A stretch of DNA of 31,242 bases, from contig JAOZRQ010000011.1 in the NCBI GenBank assembly GCA_029940115.1, positions 1-31,242 of the forward strand, read 5' to 3'. How positions within the stretch are numbered: position 1 is the stretch's first letter; the number at the start of each line of letters is the position of its first letter. The notes under the pieces are model-generated. The model did no database searches and was not told the origin of the DNA. It saw only the letters and a program-made list of their open reading frames with translations. This document shows, one piece after another, positions 1 to 8,700 of this stretch. The stretch comes from Desulfobacterales bacterium. Lineage in GTDB: Bacteria; Desulfobacterota; Desulfobacteria; Desulfobacterales; 4be13. The translations under genes and the position numbers were made by a program.

Positions 1-2775
1 CCGACCCAGATACTGGATGTTCCCATCCGGAAGATTACGGCAGAGGTCGCCGGTCACATACATGTGGGACCCGGGTTTGTCACCGAAGGGATCGGGGATG
101 AACTTTTCCGCGGTGAGTTCCGGCCGGTGGTAATAGCCCCTCGCAAGCCCGTCCCCACTGATCTGAAGTTCCCCGAGAACCCCGGCTGGAACAGGCCGGA
201 GATGTTTGTCGCAGATATATGTGCGGGTGTTCGAGACCGGCTTTCCGATGGTCGTTATCCCATCCCTTTTCCTCAGCGTGAAGGTCGAATAGGTCGTGTC
301 CTCGGAGGGGCCGTAGAGGTCATACACCCTGCGGACCGTCGGAATGGCGTAGATGTCGTTCACGAGACGCTGGGAGAGCGGCTCCCCGGCCAAGTTGACC
401 GTGCATACGGACGCGGGAACCCCCTTGGATCCGACCAGCTCCCGCATCGCGGAGGGCACGGTGTTGATGAGTGTGACCGATTCCGACGCCTCATGGTTCG
501 GCAACGTGAGCGCGTTCCGAACAATGACCAGCCTGCCGCCGGTCGCCAAGGTCAGGAAGATTTCATACACCGAGAGATCGAAACAGAGGGAGGTCGAGGC
601 GAGGACAGCCACCAGCTCCTCCCGCTCGTACACCCTCTCGGCCCATCCGACCAATGCGGCCGCGCTGCGATGTCCGATGGCGATCCCCTTGGGGACCCCG
701 GTGGAACCGGATGTGTAGAGGACATAAGCCAAGTTCTCGGGTCTTGATCGCCGGGTTCCGGTTCCCATGCCATGGCGCAGACGGATGCCGACAATGCCCG
801 GCAACACCCCCTCCCTATCGTGACGGCCGACATGCTCCGGAAGTCCGGATATCAGCCCTTCCTGTGTCAGCAGGACCTGTGCCCCGGCATCCTCCAGCAT
901 GAACGACACCCGGTCCTTCGGATAGTCCGGATCCAGCGGCAGGTATGCGCCGCCGGCCTTCAGAATCCCCAAAAGTCCGGTGATCATCTCCGTGCATCGT
1001 TGTGTGCATATCCCGACAAGCACCTCGGGGCCGACCCCGAGAGAGACCAGATGGCGGGCCAACTGCTCCGCATCGGCATTCAGCGCCGAATAGGTGATCT
1101 GCTGACTTTCAGACACCAAGGCCACCGCATCCGGTGTGCGTTCCGCCTGCTCCTCAAACAGATGGTGGAGACACTTGTCCGCCGGGTATTTTGCGTCCGT
1201 GTCATTCCATTCGACAAGAATCTGATCCCTCTCCGCCCGGGTCAGCAGGGGCAACTCGGAGACTCTCCGTTCCGGGTCCTCGGCGATCCCCTTCAGAAGG
1301 GTCAGAAAGTGTCCGATCATCCGGGTGATCCGGTCGTCGTCGAAGAGGTCGGTGTTGTATTCAAATGCGCCGGCGATTTCCGTCGGCATCTCCTCCATGC
1401 TCAACATCAGCTCAAACCTCGATATGCCGGGTTCCACCTCCAAGAGCGTCAGTCTCATTCCAGGCAGATCCGGAATTTCCTCGGACGCGCTCTCCACGAC
1501 CAGCATGACCTGGAAGAGCGGATGACGGCTGAGGCTCCGTTCCGGTTGCAACTCCTCCACCAGTCGATCAAACGGAATCTCCTGATGCGGAGACGCATCG
1601 AGCGTCATCTGCCTCACCCGGGCTAACAACTCGGTGAACGTCGGGTCCCCGGACAGATCGGTCCGCAACACGATGGTGTTGACAAAGAAGCCGATCAGGG
1701 GTTCGATCTCCCGGTGATTCCGGTTGGCGACCGGTGTGCCGATGGGGATGTCCGCCTGCCCGGTGTGACGAAGAAGCAGGGCCGAGAATGCCGCATCGAG
1801 GATCATGAACAGGCTGACATCCGTGTCTCGGCTCAACCGTCTCAACGCCTCGGTTGTCTCATTCCTGATCACAAACCGCTGGGTGGTTCCCGTGAATGTC
1901 TGGATGGGCGGGCGGGGCCGATCCGTAGGAAGCTCAAGTGCCGGCGCGCCCGACAGCTGCCTTTTCCAATAACTGAGTTGCCCTTGCAGGGCCTCCCCGG
2001 TCAGCCGCTCCCGTTGCCACACCGCAAAGTCGGCATATTGCACCGTCAGATCCGGAAGGGGCGATGGCCTGCCCTCGGCGAAGGCCCCATACAGTTCGAG
2101 CATCTCCCGGATGAGTATCTCGACGGACCAGCCATCCGAGACAATGTGATGCATGTTGATCATCAAGAGATGCGCCTCCTCGTCCAGCCTGATCAACCCT
2201 GAGCGGAACAGCGGCCCGCTCTCCAGATCGAACAATCTGTAAGCCTCCTCGGACGCCAAGCGCATGGCCTCGGCATCCCGCAGGGTTTCCGGCAGGTCGG
2301 CCAAATCGGTCACCGGCAACCGAACCGGCTGCCACGGCATGATCACCTGAACCGGCCCCCGATGACCGTCGTCCCCTGTCTCCTGCTCCCTGAAGACCGT
2401 CCGCAACACCTCGTGTCTCCGAAGAATATCACTGATGCTGCCCTCTGTCGCCCAGACATGCAAGGGGCCATCCATGCGCAACGCGGCCGGCATGCTGTAC
2501 GCCGCACCGCCCCCCTCAAGGCTGTCCAGGAACCAGAGCCGTTGCTGGGCAAAGGAGAGGGGAGGGGCCTCATCCCGGGAAGCCGGACGGATGGGATCGT
2601 AAGATGAGTCGGATGCGAGAAAGGCGAGAAGCTCATCTTTCCGCTTCGCCAGTTCGGAACGTATCTCCTGAGTCAGCGCACCTCTAAGTGCCTTGCACGC
2701 GAGCTCGTCTCCGTCAGCCCGGACTTTTATTCCCCGTTCATCAAGACGCCCCAGAAACTCCGCGATTGCTTTCAT
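1..2775 (-). CDS. NRPS with TubC-type docking domain, C-A- (3' end outside window)
   Basis: Nonribosomal peptide synthetase, open for 925 codons and cut off by the left edge. Residues 1-55 match a TubC-type N-terminal docking domain (helix, short hairpin with KVRADGDELACKA, helix ending KRKDELLAFL), which receives the chain from the preceding protein. A condensation domain follows from about residue 70 (LSFAQQRLWFLD). It has the intact HHIVSDG motif with catalytic His210 and looks like a normal LCL-type domain. The adenylation domain begins near residue 535. The A3 motif YTSGSTGVPKG and A7 YVTGDL are present, and the window ends at the start of A8. The specificity residues I read are D-L-Y-N-N-A-L-T-Y; I recall similar codes (DLFNNALTYK) for alanine, so a small residue is a tentative guess. 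The ATG overlaps the stop of the upstream gene (ATGA) and has AGGAGG 10 nt upstream, so translation is probably coupled. The carrier domain and anything after it are not visible. Just before A3 there is a Gly/Thr/Arg-rich stretch that looks like a repeat remnant. Confidence 0.93.
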   Translation of the reverse strand, partial: MKAIAEFLGRLDERGIKVRADGDELACKALRGALTQEIRSELAKRKDELLAFLASDSSYDPIRPASRDEAPPLSFAQQRLWFLDSLEGGGAAYSMPAALRMDGPLHVWATEGSISDILRRHEVLRTVFREQETGDDGHRGPVQVIMPWQPVRLPVTDLADLPETLRDAEAMRLASEEAYRLFDLESGPLFRSGLIRLDEEAHLLMINMHHIVSDGWSVEILIREMLELYGAFAEGRPSPLPDLTVQYADFAVWQRERLTGEALQGQLSYWKRQLSGAPALELPTDRPRPPIQTFTGTTQRFVIRNETTEALRRLSRDTDVSLFMILDAAFSALLLRHTGQADIPIGTPVANRNHREIEPLIGFFVNTIVLRTDLSGDPTFTELLARVRQMTLDASPHQEIPFDRLVEELQPERSLSRHPLFQVMLVVESASEEIPDLPGMRLTLLEVEPGISRFELMLSMEEMPTEIAGAFEYNTDLFDDDRITRMIGHFLTLLKGIAEDPERRVSELPLLTRAERDQILVEWNDTDAKYPADKCLHHLFEEQAERTPDAVALVSESQQITYSALNADAEQLARHLVSLGVGPEVLVGICTQRCTEMITGLLGILKAGGAYLPLDPDYPKDRVSFMLEDAGAQVLLTQEGLISGLPEHVGRHDREGVLPGIVGIRLRHGMGTGTRRSRPENLAYVLYTSGSTGVPKGIAIGHRSAAALVGWAERVYEREELVAVLASTSLCFDLSVYEIFLTLATGGRLVIVRNALTLPNHEASESVTLINTVPSAMRELVGSKGVPASVCTVNLAGEPLSQRLVNDIYAIPTVRRVYDLYGPSEDTTYSTFTLRKRDGITTIGKPVSNTRTYICDKHLRPVPAGVLGELQISGDGLARGYYHRPELTAEKFIPDPFGDKPGSHMYVTGDLCRNLPDGNIQYLGR

Positions 2776-5700
2776 ATCTTTATGACCTCCTCATCTTCTG
2801 ATATGTGCTCAAAGTCCAACGATTCATTCCTCTTTTTGGAAATCACTTCGACATGACCGGCGAGTTCCGAGATGGTGGGGGATTCAAACAGACTCCTCAC
2901 AGGGATCTGCATCCGGAACGCCTCGCCCAGTCGAGAGGTCACCTGCATCGCCAGCAGCGAATGGCCTCCGAGATCAAAGAAGTTGTCATGAATCCCCACC
3001 CGACTGAGGTCGAGGACCTCGGCCCAGATCAAGGCCATGGCCGTCTCAGTCGGACTGTCCGGAGCCACATACGTCTCCTTGGACTCGGTCTGACCTGGAT
3101 CGGGCAGTGCCTTGCGGTCAATCTTCCCATTGGGTGTCAGGGGCAGGGTTTCCATGAAGACAACGTGCGCGGGGATCATATGGTCCGGCAGTTTTTTCTT
3201 CAGATAATCCCGCAGCTCGGAATCGCCTGTTTCGCCGACGATGTATGCGGCAAGCTGTCTGTCACCGGACGAGGTTTCTCTCGCGACGACGACGCTGTCT
3301 CTGACGGACGGGTGTTCCGACAGCACCGCCCCGATCTCCCCGAGCTCGATCCTGAAGCCCCGGACCTTGACCTGATGGTCAAAGCGGCCGAGAAGTTCAA
3401 GATTGCCGTCTGACAGATGTCTGGCGAGATCCCCAGTTCTGTAAAGACGGGTACCGGGTTCGATGCTGAAAGGGTCCGGGACGAATTTCTCCGCGGTCAG
3501 CTTCGGTCTGTTCAGATAACTTCTCGCCAGACCGAGTCCGGAAATGCAGAGTTCCCCGGGCACACCGGCAGGGGCGAGCCGAAACCTCCGATCCCAGATG
3601 TGCAGTCGCATGTTGGCCATCGGTTTTCCGATGGGAACCAAGACACCCGCGGGTCTTTGGTCCCCATCCGTCTCAAAAAAAGAGGAGTCAATCGTCGCCT
3701 CGGTGACCCCATAGGAGCTGATCAGACGGGCGCGTGGGCAGAGCGTGCGGATTTGTGCATAGTCCTCCGAATGCCAGAGGTCCGAACCGACAATCAGGAG
3801 GCGCATGAAGTCCAAGCTCCCGTGCGTCCGTTTCAGATGATCGGCGAGATGTTTGATGACCGCCGGCACAAACTCGGCGCAGTCCGTCTGCTCCTCGATC
3901 ATCAGCCTGTGGAGACGGTCAGGTGCCATCAGATGCTCATGCGGGCACAGGACCAGTGTGCCTCCGGAACAGAGTGAGCGGATCACATCGCCGGTGCATA
4001 CGTCAAACGAGAGACTGGCCATCTGCAAATGACGGGCGCGCATGTGGTTCATGTGATAGGCCTGCTCCCATGCCAGATGGGCATTCACCAGACTGAGATG
4101 GGTGACGACAACCCCTTTGGGCCTGCCGACCGAGCCGGATGTATAGATCACATAAGCCGGATGGCCAGAGGTGATGTTGCGGCCAGGATTTTCATCATTT
4201 TCCCCGAGTACGCCGTTGTCCGGGCATAAGAGATGCGCCTCGTTCTCCGGCAGATCCGGGAAAAGTTTTTCCTGCGTCAACAACACGCTGACATTTGAAT
4301 CCGCCAGCATGAATGAGAGCCGGTCCTTTGGATATGCCGGATCCATCGGGACATACCCGCCGCCGGCCTTAAGAATGCCCAAAAGTCCGGTGATCATCTC
4401 CGCACAGCGTTCCATGCATATGCCGACGAGCCTCTCGGGGCCGACCCCGAGGGAGATCAGATGATGTGCGAGCTGGTTCGCGCGGGCGTTCAGTTCCGAA
4501 TAGGTCAGCTGCCGATTCCCGGAGACCACTGCCACCGCGTCCGGCCTGCGTTCCACCTGCGCCTCAAACAGATGGTGGATGCTTATGTCCGCCGGATAGT
4601 TGACCGTCGTGTCGTTCCATTCGACAAGGAGTCGTCTCCTCTCATCATCCGAGAGGATCGCGGATGTCTCGTATGGCTCATCCGGAAAGTTCGCCATGGC
4701 CGACAGGGTGTTGGCGTAATATTCCCCGATCTGCATGAGTTCCTGCTCACGGGTGTCACTGCAAAGTTCCAAGGTGATTCGGGAGGAGACGACATCAAGG
4801 AAAAAATCGGCTGAAAAGGGGAAATCGGTCTCCTCAAAAGACCTTCGGACCGAGACGGCGACCCCTTCTGCGTTCAGCGCCTCTCTGTAAACGTGAAAAT
4901 GGACAAAGTTGAACATCGTCCCGAGCAACGGCTCGGTACCGAAGGGTTTCTGAATTTCGGCAAGCGGATAGCGTCTGAAGGGCATGAGTTCCTGTTCGAC
5001 TGCGAATGTCTCCCTGACCAGCGCCGTCCATGTCCCGCCGGAAAGCCTCAGGCGAAACGGCAGGGTGTTGAGAAAGAGTCCCAGTGTCCGCTCTCCGCCC
5101 CTCTCCTCGGGTCTGCTGTTGACCACCAGCCCTGTCATCACGTCCGACGTGTTGTGCAGCACGCCCAGCACCTTCATATGAGCGGCCAGCAACACACTTT
5201 TCAGGGGAACCTTCGCGTGGCGCGCCATCCGCCTCAGGCCCTCGGAGACATCCGAGCTCAGGGGTGCCTCATATGTGCTGAATTCCCCTCCCTCAGGAGA
5301 GACGCCATCCGTGAGTCGGGGGAATTCGAGGCGGATGACGTCGGAGACCTTCTCCCGCCAGAAGGCCCGGCACGTCTCCCATTCAATGGTTGCCCGCTCC
5401 AGTTCGACAAAGTCCCTGAATGGGATGTCTTGCGGATCATCCGGTGCATGCGCCTCATTTCTGAGCGCGGACGCATACGTCTGGAAGAATTCCGTCATCA
5501 TCATGGAGACACTCCATCCGTCAAGAATGGCATGGTGAAAGCTCAGGCTCAGGACAAACTCGTCCGAAGCGAGACGATGCACATGGACCCGAATCATCGG
5601 GGGGAGAGACGCGTCAAAGCGCCACGCCTTCTCGGCTGCCATCCAGATGTCGAGTGCATCTTCCTGCTCGGAGACGGGCCGATCGCGGAGATCATCGCAC

Positions 5701-8700
5701 TGCAACGGGATGTCCGCGGTTTTGCGAACCAATTGCAACGGCTCCCCGAATCGGCTCAACTCAAACGCGGTTCGCAGGATGGGATGCCGGTCCGCAAGGC
5801 CGCGCAGGGACCTTTGCAGTGCATCAGGGTCAAAGTCCATCTTCATGGTGTAGCAGATGATGTCGTGATAGACAGCCTCTCGCGAGCCGTACTCGCTGTG
5901 GAAGAGCATCCCCAGCTGGACGACGGACAGGGGATACGCGTCTTCGATCTCTTCGGGTATGCGATGCCGAACGTCCGGGGATATCAGGTCGAACGGCTGT
6001 GTCGGGGAAACTCGGGGGATGTCGTCCGCCTCATCCCTGCCGATGCGAGACAGCTCGTGGATCGTCGGATGGCGGAACATCTGCTCGACGGAGAGGTTCA
6101 GCCCCGCCTCCTTGGCCCTGCCGACCACGCTGATGCAACGGATGGAGTCGCCGCCGACATCGAAGAAGTTCTGAAAGATGCCGACTTGTCCGATGCCGAG
6201 GACGTCACCCCATATGTCTGCCAGGATCTCCTCCTCAGGCGTCTGGGGCGGGACGAATTCGTCGTCTGCCCGGACATGCGTCTGGTCAGGTTCCGGCAGG
6301 GCCCGGTGGTCTGTCTTGCCGTGGGGGGTCAGGGGCAGGGCCTCCATGAACACGAAGAAGGCCGGGATCATGTGTTCCGGAAGCTGCCGTCTCAGATGAT
6401 CCCGGAGTTTCGACAGGCTCAACGACCGGTCCCCGGATCCGGTTTCGGATCCCGGCCTTCGGACAACGTAGGCGACCAGCTGATGGCCTCCGGCATCGTC
6501 CCGTCTTGGGATGACGATGCCTTCCCTCACATCCGGATGTTCCGAGAGCACGGCCTCAATCTCGCCTGGCTCGATCCTGAACCCCCGGATCTTCACCTGC
6601 TGGTCGGCACGGCCCAGGAACTCGATCTCCCCGTTCGGCAGGTACCGGGCCAGGTCGCCGGTCCGGTACAGCCGGGCACCGGGGTCGTCACCGAAGGGGT
6701 CCCTGACAAACCGTTCCCGGGTCAGCTCCGGCCGGTTCAGGTATCCCCGGCACACCCCGGCCCCGCCCACGAACATCTCGCCCGGAACGCCGACCGGCAC
6801 GGGCCCGAGGTGACGGTCTAGGATGTGGATGCGGAGATCCGGGATGGGGACGCCGATCACGCTTGCCGGATGTCTCAGATCATCCGTGGTCAGCGGGCGG
6901 TGGGTGACATGGACCGTCGTCTCGGTGATGCCGTACATGTTCACCAACTGGGGCCGGATGTCCCCGTGACGCTCGAACCAGGGGCCCAAGCTCCGGATCT
7001 CAAGGGCCTCCCCTCCGAAGATCACCAGGCGCAAGTCCGATTCCCCCGACCCCGTGCCCGTGCCCCTGCCCGGCGAGTGGCGAGCGGCGAGCGGCGAGCG
7101 GTGACCCGTGCCCGTACCCGGCGATGGGTGAGCGGCGAGCGGCGAGCGGTGATCCGTGTCCGGCGAGTGGCGAGCGGCGAGCGGCGAGCGGCGACCCGGG
7201 CCCGTATCCGGCGATGGGTGAGCGGCGAGCGGCGAGCGGGGCCCCGTGCCTCTGTTATCCTGCCCGACATCGGGCACGGGCAGGGGCAGGGCGGCCTCTT
7301 CGGCCGCGTCCAACTGACGGAACGCGGAGGGGGTTTGGTTCAGGACGGTCACGCGCTCCCTATGCAACAGATCGGAAAAGACTTCCGGAGACCGGCTCAC
7401 GATGTGCGGCACGATCACGAGACGCCCGCCGTATAGCAACGCGCCCCATATCTCCCACACCGAGAAGTCGAACGCGCAGGAGTGGAACAGGGTCCACACA
7501 TCCCCCCTGCCGAAGCGGAACCATGGATCGGTGGCGAGGAACAGCCGGACCAGGTTGTGGTGCGTGACCAGCGCGCCTTTGGGCCGTCCCGTGGTCCCGG
7601 ACGTGTAGATCACATACGCGGTGTTGTCCGGCCCCACGCCGGGAGGAGGGGAGTCGTCCCTTCTCCCGAATTCGTCGCCTGTGTCCAAGCTGATTCTCTG
7701 TGCGTCATGTTCGGGCAACTTGGAGAGCAGACGCTCCTGAGTCAGCAACACCCCCACATCCGCGTCCGACAGGATGAAACGGATCCGCTCCCCGGGATAG
7801 TCCGGATCTATGGGTACATATGCACCGCCGGCCTTCAGAATCCCCAGCATCCCCACGATCATCCCGACGGAGCGTTCCATGCAGATACCGACCAGCCCCT
7901 CCGGGCCGACGTCGAGGGATCGCAGATGATGGGCCAGCCCGTTGGCCCATGCGTCCAATTCTGAGTATGTCACTTGGCGATCCTCGGAAATGACCGCCAC
8001 CGCGTCCGGTGTGCGTTCCGCCTGCTCCTCAAACAGATGATGGACACATCTCTCTTTCGGGTATTCAGTCCCCGTGTCGTTCCACTCATAAAGGATCCGA
8101 TGCCGCTCCGCCTCGGTCAGCAGGGGCAGCTCGGAAATTTTCCGCTCGGGGCCGGCGACAATGCCTCTCAACAGGGTCTGAAAGTGTCCGACAACACGCG
8201 CTATGGTTCCCGGATCAAACAGATCCGTGTTGTAATCGCATGCCAATGACAAGGCGTCTCCTGTGTCCATGATGTTGAACACCAAGTCAAAGGGCGTGAA
8301 TCGTATCGGATTGGAGCGCCATGCCACCTCAAGCCCCGACATTTCAGGCGCTTCCGCGGGCATCTCCAGATTGAACAGAGTCGAGATGAGGGGCGGTCGG
8401 CTGCCGTCTCGCCGCAGATCCAGCTTCCCAATCAGATCGGAGAACGGATATTCCTGATGCTGGTACGCCTCAAGCAGGATGTCCCGCATCGTTATGAGGT
8501 GTTCCGTGAAGCTCGGGTTTCCCTCAGTGTCGCTCCGCACGGGCAGAGGATTCGTGCAGAACCCGACCAAGGTGTCCCCCCCCGTGAAGGATCGCCCCGC
8601 GGTCGGCGTTCCGACCACGACCTGCGTTTGCCCGGTCAGCCGGTGAAGCAGAACCGTGTATGCCGACAGAAGGGTCATGAATTCCGTACACCCCTCCCGC

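Larger units (their letters stand above)
6290..8045 (-). other. Adenylation domain A1 with threonine code
   Basis: Inside the 2918-residue protein. I aligned the A4-A5 region by eye to the GrsA Phe adenylation domain. The anchors were AFDFSVWEIW, VLNQTPSAF, VIFGGE and NMYGITETTVHV, plus the A10 lysine. The resulting ten residues are DFWNIGMVHK, which is the published threonine signature. All core motifs (YTSGTTGRPKG, YRTGDL, QVKIRGFRIEPGEIE, TPHGKTD) are intact, so the domain should be active. The repeat insertion at 7069-7255 lies between the A4 residues and FGGE. Confidence 0.88.

Noticed and set aside
4650..5990. Epimerization domain after PCP1 (its GGDSI motif often precedes one)
   Set aside because: The following domain has HHAILDGWS and the other features of a condensation domain, and an adenylation domain comes directly after it.
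4893..6821. Long plus-strand open frame (642 codons), and similar ones at 8457-9881 and 24359-25846
   Set aside because: They lie wholly opposite clearly recognisable NRPS/PKS domains on the minus strand and show no family motifs. They are antisense shadows of GC-rich codon usage.
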